From positions 1,139,501 to 1,203,500 of the forward strand of contig JASPKZ010007283.1 of NCBI GenBank assembly GCA_030220185.1: DNA of 64,000 nt. The letters run 5' to 3'. Of this stretch, positions 52,913-62,283 are shown piece after piece. Position numbers and translations under genes: made by a program. The notes under the pieces are model-generated. The model was not told the DNA's origin. It worked only from the letters and a program-made list of their open reading frames with translations, and made no database searches. Positions within the stretch are counted from its first letter, which is position 1. The number at the start of each line of letters is the position of its first letter. Source of the DNA: Diploptera punctata (taxonomy: Eukaryota > Arthropoda > Insecta > Blattodea > Blaberidae).

Positions 52913-54186
52913 TTTTTTTTTTTCGCTTAAAGCGTTATTATGTTGTCGGTAACAATTCCTACTATTTTGAACGTTTTCTAACGCATCATAAAACACTGCA
53001 CATAATTCATAAGTAATGGGAAAAACTTTTATTAGTTTCCAAGAATTGTTCGAAATTCTTCACTTTAGATGACAGCACATTATATGTGAAACTAATCCTA
53101 CGATATATTTGACATAGCGTAAAGGAAAATGTATATAAATTATAACACAATAATTTTTTCCGTACCTCCCTAATTAGGGAATCTATATTAATTTTTTCCA
53201 TATTCATTTCTTACACAATCACTTTATTCCTGTTACAAACTGCGCGTAATATTGTTCTGACGTCATTATAATGACGAATATGTGACGTATTGTGTGCTGT
53301 TTCCTTTGTTTTATAGCTCCGGCACAATGTTTATTAGTAAGGAAATTATGCATGATCTGCATAAGGCTTATACATTGTATTATTAAACAACTGATGAAAG
53401 CCTGTATACAAGATTTTTACTAGTAAGACTGTAAGTGGTTAGTGTGTATTGTTTTGGGTTACCTTTTTTAATTTAATAAGGTATGGTTACCTGGATCAAA
53501 CAGCTGGAGGGTGCATTATTCGCATTACACTTTCCTTATAAAGTCAATACATTATTTTATGATATGAAGGTCTTATGATAGGAAGGCCTAATTAAAATTA
53601 GGGATTCTATTCCGTTTATAGAGGTTTGAATAACATGGGATAGATTGAATTTGATGACGAACGTGGACAAACGTTCCGTTTGTAGTAGCATTTCCAGACA
53701 GATGTTTCACCCGTTTGTGTTCCAAAGTACCGGCATACGAAGATCTCTTGTGCTGTGCATTCATAAACAGTTTTACATACACGAACATCCTTAGAACCGC
53801 ACGCAATTAATAGTAATCTTGACTGGCCTTGTCGAATATCTTATTTTTTTATTTTACGTTTAATTGAAACTACTTTAACAGATATATCGAAATTATTTTT
53901 CGGCTGTTGAAAAGTAATTTTATCCCTAGATTTCCAGTGTCAGTTACATCCAAAGTTCTCGCAAGTATTTTTTTAAGAATTTTTATTCCACGGATTTTCG
54001 TATATGCTTATCCAAAATTTAGCTTATTTTATCGAATGTTCTTTTTCTGTGTGTCAAGCTTTGCTGTCCTAAGCCTTTTATGACTGGTGACGAATTCGAA
54101 AATATTAAAAAATATATTATTACAATATTAATAATTATTATTCGGGAGTATGATTATAATATAATGTATCAGTACAGTAAGATAAG
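52913..54186. other. Unassigned AT-rich region
   Basis: About 1.27 kb without a recognisable gene, SINE or terminal repeat. Open frames are short and featureless. It is one of the longest repeat-poor stretches in the window. Confidence 0.4.
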
Positions 54187-55170
54187 CTTGCTTACTTACT
54201 CACTGGCACTATCGAACCTGTAGGTTCATGGCCGCGTGGACATATGCACTCCATACATCCCTATCCTGAGCTAATGCTTTCCAATCATTCCCTGTATAAT
54301 CTACTTCCCTAATTCATTATTCTCCCACCTCATTCTTGGTCTACCAACTGGGCGTTTTCCCTCTGATTTTCCTACAAGAAGCTTCCATGCACCTCTTTTA
54401 TTCCCCATACGTGCCACACGTCCTGCCCATCGCAGTCTACGAGACTTAACTGTTCTTATTATATCTGGCATCCTATAAAACCATGTAGTTCATTATTATG
54501 TAGTCTTCTCCATTCACCTGTCTGTTCATCTCTCTTTGGTCCAAAAATTTTCCTAAGTACTTTATTCTCAAATACTTGTAATCTCCTTTCCTCCCTTAAA
54601 ATAAGAGTCCATGTTTCGCACCCATATAATATAACTGGTAGAATAATAGTATTATATATTTTCAGTTTAACGTTTTGAAAGGAGTTGGGACCTCAAAAGT
54701 CTCTGCAATGCATAATAGCACGCATTTCCAGAATGGAGCCTATGTTTAATATCTTTGTGCATCTCATTCCTATTTGTGATTATTGTTCCTAGGTATTTGA
54801 AGCAGCCAGTTTCTCAATATTTCTCTCATTTGTCATTAGCTTTCCATTATATAATGTATTTCTACGTGTGACCATATATTTAGTTTTATTGATATTTATT
54901 CCCAGTCCTAATTTCTTAGTGTTAATAGTGTGTGCGTGTTGTCCTTTAGTATCCCTCGCTATCGGCTAACAGTACTACATCATCACATAAACTAACAGCT
55001 TAATAATAGCATTGAGTTGTAGGCCTTCTTCATCCTCTAGAGATTAAATGGCGTGCTCTAGTACAAAATTAAATAGTAGAGGAGAGAGTGCATGTCCTTG
55101 CCTCAACCCATTCCGGATTTCAAAAGTGTCAGAAAACTGTTTGCCTACACGCACACCCTACTCTTTGTAT
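54187..55170 (-). mobile_element. RTE-A 3' copy, ~980 bp, indel-rich
   Basis: Colinear on the minus strand with RTE-A from CTTACTTACTCACTGGCACT (tail) to the RT region near 55165 (ACTCTTTGTATAG). It includes the YADD region near 54980, where ATCATCACATAAAC has lost two bases. Many short deletions make the frame unrecoverable. Confidence 0.92.
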
Positions 55171-55481
55171 AGTTATTTTCTTATTAGCTAATAGTTATTA
55201 GCTTATTACTATAAATTATTTTAAATGACAAATATAGGCATAATATGTACTTCCGATTTTATGCGAATACACTGCGATATTTCTTTACTAGGTCAGGATA
55301 TAATGTCATTAAATTCGATCTTAGTGAACTACGATCATAGTAAGGACGGGTTTAAGTTTTCTAGTCACCAATACTTGTCAGGGGGAAGCATAACTGATAT
55401 CACTGCAAACAGAGGCCAGTATGGTACGCGGAAAGGAAAATAATCTAAGTTAATAAATAGTATTTGAAGAGAAAAATTATA

Positions 55482-55555
55482 CGCTCAGACCGGGACTTGA
55501 ACCCGGGACCCTTGGTTCTCTAGACCAAGTGCTCTACCAACTGAGCTACCTGAGC
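55482..55555 (-). tRNA. tRNA-like unit 1, apparent anticodon AGA, possibly repeat-derived
   Basis: 74 nt with a complete 7-bp acceptor (GCTCAGG/TCTGAGC, one G-U), D arm GCTC/GAGC and T arm CCGGG/CCCGG with TTCAAGT loop. The anticodon arm is unusual: a 6-bp CTTGGT/ACCAAG stem with loop CTAGAGA, so by T33 the anticodon reads AGA, without the long variable arm of a serine tRNA. A true tRNA gene, a pseudogene or a SINE head are all possible. Confidence 0.5.
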
Positions 55556-55617
55556 AAGTACCGATCTAAACGCAAATCTTTCTCTATATACATTGTAATT
55601 CTATATACATTGTAATA

Positions 55618-55681
55618 CTCAGTTGGTAGAGCACTTGGTCTAGAGAACCAAGGGTCCCGGGTTCAAGTCCCGGTCTGAGCG
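55618..55681 (+). pseudogene. tRNA-like unit 2, 5'-truncated
   Basis: It begins in the D arm (CTCAGTTGGTAGAGC) and is otherwise identical to unit 1 through the T arm and TCTGAGCG. The 5' acceptor strand is missing and replaced by a duplicated CTATATACATTGTAAT segment, so it cannot form a tRNA. Confidence 0.8.
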
Positions 55682-55900
55682 TATAATTTTTCTCTTCAAA
55701 TATGATTTATCCATCATTGAGATGTACGAAATCAATAATAAAAACTTGGAAAAAGCCGTACTGGCTGTAATGTATAATTCCCAAATATGTCTTCTTAATA
55801 AAGGAGCCGCCATTTGCAAGATAGAAGCATGGCTTCACAGCATTTGGTGGATGGGAATTACAATGTATATAGAGAAAGATTTGCGTTTAGATCGGTACTT

Positions 55901-55974
55901 GCTCAGGTAGCTCAGTTGGTAGAGCACTTGGTCTAGAGAACCAAGGGTCCCGGGTTCAAGTCCCGGTCTGAGCG
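55901..55974 (+). tRNA. tRNA-like unit 3, apparent anticodon AGA, possibly repeat-derived
   Basis: Identical in sequence to the reverse complement of 55482-55555, including the 6-bp anticodon stem. The following TATAATTTTTCTCTTC provides a T run that could terminate RNA polymerase III. The exact identity of three units argues for recent duplication or gene conversion. Confidence 0.5.
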
Positions 55975-56124
55975 TATAATTTTTCTCTTCAAATATGATT
56001 TATCCATCATTGAGATGTACGAAATCAATAATAATAAATAGTAGTTTAAAAAAAACTAAAACAACTAGCTTTATTAGGAAACCGAATTAAAAAATGGAAA
56101 ATAATTTTAATTTCGAATACGCTT

Positions 56125-57271
56125 CTTCTTCTTCTTCTTCTTCTCCTTTTTCTTCTTCTTCTTCTTCTTCTTCTTCTTCTTCCGAATGCAGTATTGGGTG
56201 ATGGTGCCCGTTCTTCAACTACAAAAACTGATCTTTCCATCGGTAGAAGGGTCTTCCGAGGTCTCTTTTGCCTTTAAGGTTGAGGTGGTAATCATCTTTG
56301 GTAAACGGGAATTTGACATTCTCTGGACGTGTTGGAATCATTTAATCTGACTATTTAACTCATGCCCCAAATGGGAGTCAATGACCAATCACGTTTCAAT
56401 GATTCCTGTTTTACAACCAATCAGAGTCGTGTTTCACGAAATATTTATCAGTGTTAGGATTATCATATATTAAACAAAGCTCCTCCTTTTTAATATTCTG
56501 AACAGGTCTGACCGTTATTTTGCAGTGACTGAGCCTATAACAAATACGGCTACCAGATTGTATATAATAGTGCTTACATGTCAACATTTGTAGCAATTGA
56601 TTATACCACCAAAAAAAGAAACCAATGTTTGCACTTTCTTAAATGTATTTTTTCCCAGGTAATAATCGAGAAAAATATAATTGTCATATTTACATCATAC
56701 GACATCAAAAACGAATTAATATACAGATTGATGTGTTTCATTTTTTCTCCACTAGAGAGCATTCTTACAATATTGCGTTCCTTTGGCAATAAATAGTATG
56801 ATCTGGTTGCAGTGATAAACAAAAGAAGCAGTAGAAGCGTACCTATCGTTTCTCATTTGTTTTCAAACATCGCCGTTTACATTAAATATATAAATATTTT
56901 AAAATAACTATAGTTAAATAATGATTTGTGAGTAAACAGCTTAATTTTATTCGTTAAATAGTCCTAACAAATGCCACTCTTGATTTCCAAATTCTCTAGA
57001 TAAATTCACTCCTCACTTCGTGAGTCGTGAATTTATCGATAATTTGGAAATCACTCGTGGCATTACTTATGATAATTTTGTATATGTTCAACCATTTCCC
57101 TACTATTCTACTGCATCCTTATCTCATCACTTTTCATTCTATCCCTTAATATTACTCCAGTTAGTGATCGGAGGAATCTCATTTGTGAACTATTTACGGG
57201 ATTTATCTTTTGCTCGAAGTGTCCAGCATTCACTTCCGTATAGTAGAGCAGGTTTGGCTATGGCATTATGA
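56125..57271 (-). mobile_element. LINE 3' copy, itself carrying the ~700-bp repeat
   Basis: The minus strand ends in a (GAA)n tail at 56125-56181. The C-terminal coding remnants are at 56182-56342 (a GAPSPNTAFG-like ending), and earlier sequence is at 57073-57271 (CATAGCCAAACCTGCTCTAC, corresponding to AKPALLYGSECW). AATTTCGAATACGCTT at 56109-56124 and 57272-57287 is its target-site duplication (16/16). The ~700-bp repeat lies between the two parts. Confidence 0.8.
56345..57072 (-). repeat. ~700-bp repeat (second copy, uninterrupted)
   Basis: Inverted relative to 38895-40040 and without the LINE-B insertion, so it shows the empty site. Ends: CTGACTATTTAACTCATGCC and GAAATCACTCGTGGCATTAC. Near 56990-57040 there is an extended hairpin (GATAAATTCACTCCTCACTT / GAGTCGTGAATTTATC) absent from the other copy. 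Confidence 0.78.
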
Positions 57272-57288
57272 AATTTCGAATACGCTTG

Positions 57289-57586
57289 AGATAAAATTAA
57301 AGTCGTCAACAAAAAAAAATTATCTCCAACACATCTAGAATAAAACTAGAGTTTTATCTACAAAGAAAATAATTTTACCATCAAAACCGTGGGGTGCTCT
57401 ATATAAATTAATATATTTGATAATAAACAGATATTGGTAAAGGTAAAGTCTCTAAGAAGAAAACATAAAAAACCATAGAAAGCACCCCACGCTTTTGATG
57501 GTAAAATTATTTTTTTGTAGATAACTCTAGTTTTATTCTAGATGTGTTGGAGATTATTTTTTTTTGTTGACTACTTTAATTTTATC
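57289..57586. repeat. ~110-bp inverted repeat (inner arms of foldback)
   Basis: Left arm 57289-57398 and right arm 57481-57586 with an 82-bp AT-rich loop. They can form a long hairpin containing the paired GTGGGGTGCT/AGCACCCCAC blocks. Confidence 0.85.
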
Positions 57587-57668
57587 CCAAGTGTGTTGGA
57601 AATTAAAATTATTTTTCATTTTTTAGTTCGGTTTTCTAATAAAGTGTGTTGTTTTAGTTTCTTAAAAC

Positions 57669-58035
57669 CATTATTTATTTTTTATTTTTTAGTTTGGTTT
57701 TCTAATAAAGCGATATTTTAGTTTTTTTAACTGTTATTTATTTGTTTAATTTTTAGTTTGATTGTCATAAACCTGAATCCCATTAAAACGTAATTGCTTA
57801 CGATATTTTTAGTGTCTAGGCACGAATATAATTATATATTTTTAAAATTATTATTATCTAATATTATTATAAAATTTTGTAATATTTAAATGTAGATAAG
57901 TAGTTACAGTTAATCGTATCCTTCTGGTATTTTTTGGATAAATTACAATGTGTTAAGTTTACAAAATTGTCATTAATATTTTATAGAATAAGATAAAAAT
58001 GTACATATCTTTAAATTCGATACTATTGTAGCATG
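57669..58035. other. Unassigned AT-rich stretch
   Basis: It starts with a tandem remnant of the foldback arm tip (TAGTTTGGTTTTCTAATAAA at about 57700). Otherwise no signature. Confidence 0.4.
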
Positions 58036-58345
58036 GGGGCACACCTTAGCGTAGTGGTCAAGGCACTGAGCTACAAGCCGAAGGGTCGAGGGTTCAATTC
58101 CCGTTGGGGTCAGGATTTTAAAACTGACCCAAACCCTCTGGCGGCACTATGGCCCTGGGGTCGACTCAGCCTCTAATGAAAATGAGTACCAGACGCTTGT
58201 TCTGGGGGTAAAGGCGGCCGTCACGCAGGGCTGACAACCCGGCTGAAATAAAGTGCCGATTGTCTAGAAAAAGTGGGAGCCTTAACCTCCTACTACTCGA
58301 AGGGCCTCCGGGCGTGTTGTGGGATCACTTTTACTTTTATTACTG
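58036..58345 (+). mobile_element. SINE1 copy, well preserved
   Basis: Full organisation: GGGGCACACCTTAGCGTAGT (A-box), GAGGGTTCAATTCCCGTTGG (B-box), GGGTCGACTCAGCCTC, GGGGGTAAAGGCGGCCGTCA, CTAGAAAAAGTGGGAGCC, and tail GTTGTGGGATCACTTTTACT. The polymerase III boxes look intact. Confidence 0.92.
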
Positions 58346-58380
58346 TAGGATGAGCTAAAAGTAATAGTCTTCTAAAACAT

Positions 58381-58471
58381 TCCTCCGGGCCGGAATTGAA
58401 CCAGCGACCTATGGATTACTGAAATTATATACCACCACAGTCCACCGCTCTACCAACTGAGCTACCAGAGG
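58381..58471 (-). tRNA. Intron-containing tRNA, Tyr-type body, anticodon position reads GTG
   Basis: Acceptor CCTCTGG/CCGGAGG pairs fully (one G-U), with D arm GCTC/GAGC, anticodon stem GTGGA/TCCAT, T arm GCTGG/CCGGC and TTCAATT loop. Position 73 is A, and TTTT follows downstream. An 18-nt intron (58417-58434) sits after position 37, as in eukaryotic tRNA-Tyr genes, and the GGTGGACTGT and ATCCATAGGTCGCTGG parts match tRNA-Tyr. Bases 34-36 (58438-58436) read GTG (His) where tRNA-Tyr has GTA. It is a variant tRNA gene or a one-base pseudogene. Confidence 0.8.
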
Positions 58472-58767
58472 ATATACTATTAATTTCTTACAACGATGGA
58501 CTAAAAAGACGATAACTCCGCAACGTATTATTACCGGTCTTTATTTTTCTATGTCCTAATGATCCTGGCCAGGATCTTAGAAAACATTATGAAATGATTG
58601 TATTGTTATTGGTCCTTTACAAGTAAACAAAGTTGCAAGTCGATCCAATGATTTTAAGTGGGTGAAAATCGCATTGAAGGATTCCGTTACATATATAGGT
58701 ACAGTTCAAGCTAATATAAAGCGTGTAAAAAGTTCACTAAGTTTGATGACAATTTCATGAATTCACA
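58472..58767. other. Unassigned stretch upstream of the tRNA
   Basis: No gene or repeat was recognised. Confidence 0.35.
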
Positions 58768-58942
58768 TTACGATCTTCTTCTTCATCTTCACTTCACGGG
58801 CTAGGCAAAATGCCTGTTCCGCCTCACAGTTGTTCTGTCCATCTTTTCACTGGCCTTCCTACATTTCTTGAACCTACAGGGCCTAACCCATTACCATCAT
58901 CGTCATCAAGGATTATACCTGCTGGTCTGTTCCGATCTCATG

Positions 58943-59332
58943 TTAGAATTGGTCTATCCATCTTTTACTGGGTCTTCCAACATTTCTCCGTCCTAGTGGT
59001 ATGTGATGAAGAATCTGTTTCGGAATTCTATTGTTATCCATTCTATTGATGTGGTCCATCCATTCATCTCTGTATTGTGTAATTTTATCTAATAGTTTGA
59101 ATATATTCAGTTCTCTTTGTATATCCTCACTTTGCCTTTGATGCATTATTGTATAGCCAGCTACACTCCACAGAAACCTCATTTCTGACGATTCTATTCT
59201 TCGTTCCTGGTTTTTGGTTAAGACCCAATGTTCCGATCCATATAGTAGCGTTGGAACAGCCATTGTTTTATAACATTTTAAAAGTGTCTCCTTTCTAGTT
59301 CCTTTGATATTTCGTTTTATGGTGCCACACAT
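58943..59332 (-). pseudogene. LINE-B C-terminal domain (129-codon frame)
   Basis: Uninterrupted frame MCGTIKRNIKGTRKETLLKC ... VLTKNQERRIESSEMRFLWS ... WMDHINRMDNNRIPKQILHH ... GRRNVGRPSKRWIDQF. It aligns end to end with the 47217-47555 frame of the nested copy. It is the best-preserved LINE-B C-terminus here but has no RT attached. Confidence 0.85.
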
Positions 59333-59336
59333 ATAA

Positions 59337-59614
59337 AGTTAAAAGTGATCCCACAACAGGCCCGGAGGCCCTTGGGGTTGTAGGATATTAAGTCTCCCGC
59401 TTTTTCTAGACATTCGGCACATTATGTCAGCCGGGTTGTCAGCCCCCAGAACAAGAGTCTGGTATTCATTTCCGTTAGAGGCTGAGTCGACCACAGGGCC
59501 ATAGTGCCGCCAGAGGGTTTGGGTCAGTTTAAAAATCCTGACCCCAACAGGACTTGAACCCTCGACCCTCCGGCTTGTAGCTCAGTGCCTTAACCACTAC
59601 GCTACGGCGTGCCA
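59337..59614 (-). mobile_element. SINE1 copy inserted in LINE-B
   Basis: Well-preserved minus-strand SINE1 with A-box GCGTAGTGGTTAAGGCACTG and B-box GGGTTCAAGTCCTGTTGG. GCCACACATATA lies on both sides (59324-59335 and 59611-59622), a likely target-site duplication overlapping the SINE head. Part of the body (the GTCACGCAGGG segment) is deleted. Confidence 0.9.
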
Positions 59615-59975
59615 CACATATAATTAAATTTATTTATTTTATTTTCATTGTCTTCACTTTTTCAATATGGTACACTGTATCCAGATAATTAAAATTGCTC
59701 ACTTGTTCTATTACTTTATTCTCTAATTGAATTTTTACTCTTAGTGGCTCACACCCTCGAAAAGCTAAAACTTTTGTTTTTTGAGTAGATATTTTCAAGT
59801 TGTATGTTTCACATATTTTACTTAATTTGTAAGTTGCCATCTTCTGTCTCAGATATCACAACATTGATCGTCTGCAAAAAGTAAAGTATCTAATAAAATA
59901 TTAATTTTAAAATGTTCAGTTAAAACAACTTGAGGTGCTGGTGATAATGTTGATGACTGGATAAGTTCGGTCAAG

Positions 59976-60032
59976 ATATATATATATATATATATACATA
60001 CACACATATATGTGTGTGTGTGTGTGTGTGTA
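59976..60032. repeat. (TA)n(CA)n(TG)n compound microsatellite
   Basis: About 20 bp of TA, a short CACACA/TATATG transition, and about 19 bp of TG, ending exactly at the head of a SINE2b. Confidence 0.93.
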
Positions 60033-60432
60033 GGGGTAGCGTCGCTGCCTCGTACGCACCGGGCTCAGTTTCGATCCCCGGTCGGGACTACTGATTTTTC
60101 GTTTTTTTTCCTTACCTGTAAAGCAAATGTGAGGAACATATAAGCTCCAACAAACTGTCCCCCAAATAGCATCTAGCCATCATAGTAATCGATCTCATAT
60201 TCGCCATATTTAGTATAAATATCTGTGAAAGTTGTGTTTCGTTTTAATATTGTGTTGTCTCGGATAAGGCCCTGTCTTTGAGCTGATCACTCATTCTGGG
60301 TGGCCCTGCCCATGTACTTGTGTGATAAAAAAAGTAGGTGCGTGTGATACACAATTAAAATCTCTCTCCCGACAGGTCGTGTCACTGTAAGGTCCGGATG
60401 GTGTGGCACCTATAAGGTGAGAAATTAAACTG
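60033..60432 (+). mobile_element. SINE2b copy
   Basis: Head GTAGCGTCGCTGCCTCGTAC and B-box GTTTCGATCCCCGGTCGGG as in SINE2, TTTTTTCCTTACCTGTAAAG, then the distinct body GAGCTGATCACTCATTCTGG, TCTCTCCCGACAGGTCGTGT and GGTGTGGCACCTATAAGGTG. It matches the minus-strand copy at 49.98 kb. Confidence 0.85.
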
Positions 60433-60447
60433 CATAAATGGAATGTA

Positions 60448-60451
<4 letters not shown>

Positions 60452-60482
<31 letters not shown>
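60452..60482. repeat. (TA)n microsatellite
   Basis: About 15 TA units before an inverted SINE4 head. Confidence 0.95.
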
Positions 60483-60483
<1 letters not shown>

Positions 60484-60562
60484 CATGATAAGAGAAATAA
60501 ATGCCTGGTTGGAATTTGAACACGGACCTCTGGGTTGGTACCCCAGCGTGCTACCCAATACC
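60483..60562 (-). mobile_element. SINE4 head, inverted
   Basis: The minus strand reads TAGCACGCTGGGGTACCAAC, CAGAGGTCCGTGTTCAAATT and CCAGGCATTTATTTCTCTTA: an anticodon-type stem CTGGG/CCCAG, a mutated B-box and the SINE4 tail start. It faces the plus-strand copy at 60752. Confidence 0.75.
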
Positions 60563-60697
60563 CAAAATTTAATTATAACATCGATAAAGCGTCACTGCTA
60601 TAAAGTAAAAATATTCTCTTTAATTTGCTTGCATGTTATAGCCAGCTACCAGATCGCAGTGAAAACCGACTTCTCGCTACATCTAGTAGGCCTAAGA

Positions 60698-60702
<5 letters not shown>
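60563..60702 (+). mobile_element. SINE4 body
   Basis: AATTTAATTATAACATCGAT, AAAGCGTCACTGCTATAAAG and GCCAGCTACCAGATCGCAGT match 9180-9300, showing that this block regularly accompanies the SINE4 head. Confidence 0.75.

Positions 60703-60736
<34 letters not shown>
60703..60736. repeat. (TA)n microsatellite
   Basis: About 17 TA units between the SINE4 body and the next SINE4 head. Confidence 0.95.
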
Positions 60737-60738
<2 letters not shown>

Positions 60739-60896
60739 AAAGATAAATGTTTGTATTGGATTTGCCCGGTGGTGTAATGGTAGCACGCTGGGGTACCAAC
60801 CCAGAGGTCCGGGTTCAAATCCCTTCCAGGCATTTATTTTTCTTATCATTTCATCTTAAGCTTGCATAATTTCTCAATGTCAAAAATTTAATTATA
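60737..60896 (+). mobile_element. SINE4 head and tail
   Basis: The tRNA-like head at 60761-60832 has TGCCCGG/CCAGGCA acceptor-like pairing (6/7), A-box TGGTGTAATGGTAGCACG, anticodon stem CTGGG/CCCAG with loop GTACCAA (anticodon ACC, Gly-like) and B-box GGTTCAAATCCC. The tail ATTTATTTTTCTTATCATTT and TTAAGCTTGCATAATTTCTC follows and stops at a (CA)n tract. Confidence 0.8.

Positions 60897-60957
<61 letters not shown>
60897..60957. repeat. (CA)n(TA)n compound microsatellite
   Basis: About 24 bp of CA then 36 bp of TA, replacing the rest of the SINE4 body. Confidence 0.95.
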
Positions 60958-60960
<3 letters not shown>

Positions 60961-61429
60961 GTGAGAACAACTTCAATAGTTTTAGGAATTCACTAAAACG
61001 GATAATATTATAGGCCTATTGCAAGTATCAAAAACAGAACATATGGCTCAGAGATATGGCATTTGAAAGTAAGAACAATAGACAATTTACATTCAACAGG
61101 AACGGACCTTCAGCAAGGAATTCAAGGAGACGACATATTATAACTTATAAAAAATAAAATAATAAAGTGCAAGCATCCCTATATCTGTTGCAGGAGGCTC
61201 AGGGTTGAGTTATGGTTGTCCTGGCCGCATGCAATTAGCAGAAGGCCGTGCCTGGGACAAGGTAACAAGAGTTATTGTACTTTGATACATTGCGTTGACC
61301 TTTTTCACGATTTAAACTAGACAGATGGGGGCCAACCTGCTGCTTGCGTGAGAAGACCATTACTCCCTTACTCACTCCAAGTCTTCAGAAGGAAAAAGTC
61401 TTCAAAATAATTTCTGTACAACTTATGCG
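60958..61429. other. Unassigned stretch
   Basis: No gene or repeat was recognised. It is moderately less AT-rich than its surroundings near 61190-61350. Confidence 0.35.
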
Positions 61430-61445
61430 TTTATTATTATTATTA

Positions 61446-61519
<74 letters not shown>

Positions 61520-61520
61520 G
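61430..61520. repeat. (TTA)n microsatellite
   Basis: About 90 bp of TTA/ATT with one TTG unit. It produces false poly-Leu and poly-Asn frames. Confidence 0.95.
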
Positions 61521-61529
61521 CCAAAGAAG

Positions 61530-61650
61530 AACCTTAATATTGCAAAGCTAATGGAAGAAGTGAAAGAGGCAGATCTAGAGAACGTTGGATGAATGGAGTG
61601 ATGAGAACTAGTAGTAATAGTAGTAATAGTAGTAGTATTAGGGAAAGCCG
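61530..61650 (+). mobile_element. LINE 3' end scrap with (TAG)n tail
   Basis: One frame reads SRERWMNGV after KRGR-like residues, resembling the GRPRxRWxDGV end of LINE proteins, followed by a (TAG)n-type tail (AGTAGTAATAGTAGTAATAG). Only about 100 bp is recognisable. Confidence 0.4.
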
Positions 61651-61929
61651 TACGTGCTGTTGACAGTCCGTTACGATAAAGTAATAATTGGTAATAGTAT
61701 GAAGAAAAACAAAAAGAAACCAATAACATTACAGTTACTAAAAGAAAACACAATAATATTACAATTACATAATAATACAATAACATTATACATTAATTAA
61801 GTTGTGTATAATTATTAAGAATTAATGGTATTGCATTTTGATAACATGTATTTATCCATGAATGAATGTTGTTCTTATTTTCCGCGTTTTGTCCAGACAT
61901 TTAGCCAAGTTTATCCAATTTTCTGGATT
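61651..61929. other. Unassigned AT-rich stretch
   Basis: No signature between the LINE scrap and LINE-G. Confidence 0.3.
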
Positions 61930-61959
61930 TACCATTTACCATTAACTCACGATTTGAAT

Positions 61960-62283
61960 TTAGAAATATTTCGGTAATATCTGACGTATCCAATATTCTA
62001 AATCGTTACATTTTCCTAATATATGTATCTCGTCTTCAAAGTTCTCGCACATTGGGCATATTCGCATATCGTGATCGTCACTAATTTTTAGAAATTTCCA
62101 TGCCCCTAGCCTAAACCAAGAAAGCCCTGATCTCTCTTTAAATCCTGGGTTGAGTATATAAGATTGTTTTCCCCAAACCTGTTTTAGGTCTCTTTCTAAA
62201 TACAGTGAGCGTTTTCCCGCACATTCGGCGAAAATATTTTGCTGATTTATATCTAAGTACCTCCTCCTTATTTTTTTCCACAC
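61960..62283 (-). pseudogene. LINE-G C-terminal domain with CCHC motif
   Basis: The 107-codon frame includes NPGFKERSGLSWFRLGAWKF and then ICPMCENFEDEIHILGKC, a C-X2-C-X7-H-X4-C zinc-binding-type motif near the C-terminus, as in several LINE ORF2 proteins. It ends with YWIRQILPKYF. The motif is intact even though the rest of the element is broken. Confidence 0.8.

Larger units (their letters stand above)
55458..56031. repeat. Inverted/direct triplet of tRNA-like units
   Basis: A tRNA-like sequence with shared flanks occurs three times: minus (55482-55555), plus and 5'-truncated (55618-55681), and plus (55901-55974). The upstream flank GATTTGCGTTTAGATCGGTA and the downstream flank GTATAATTTTTCTCTTCAAA move with the units. 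55458-55600 is an inverted copy of 55859-56000. The arrangement suggests either a SINE-like unit or local inverted duplication of a tRNA locus. Confidence 0.85.
56040..57668. mobile_element. Long foldback element, invaded by a LINE
   Basis: Outer arms: 56045-56108 versus 57592-57662 (GTTCGGTTTTCTAATAAAG on the right, CTTTATTAGGAAACCGAATT on the left). Inner arms: 57289-57398 versus 57481-57586, sharing TCTCCAACACATCTAGAATA and ATCAAAACCGTGGGGTGCT. Without the 56125-57271 insertion and its duplication the element is about 460 bp with ~190-bp arms, an almost complete hairpin. It is non-coding. The right end carries an extra ~70-bp duplicate of the arm tip. Confidence 0.78.
58768..59975 (-). mobile_element. 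LINE-B copy, split by SINE1, with a second 3' end
   Basis: Minus-strand frame 59634-59840 has ICETYNLKISTQKTKVLAFR (just after the YADD block). The frame 58943-59332 has ETLLKCYKTMAVPTLLYGSE, MRFLWSVAGYTIMHQRQSED, RIPKQILHHIPLGR and NVGRPSKRW. SINE1 at 59337-59614 separates them. At 58768-58890 a second, shorter LINE-B-like 3' end with (GAA)-type tail lies in the same direction. All are inactive. Confidence 0.85.

Noticed and set aside
56046..56240. Arginine-rich protein frame
   Set aside because: The arginine run is the (GAA/CTT)n tail of a LINE read in one frame.
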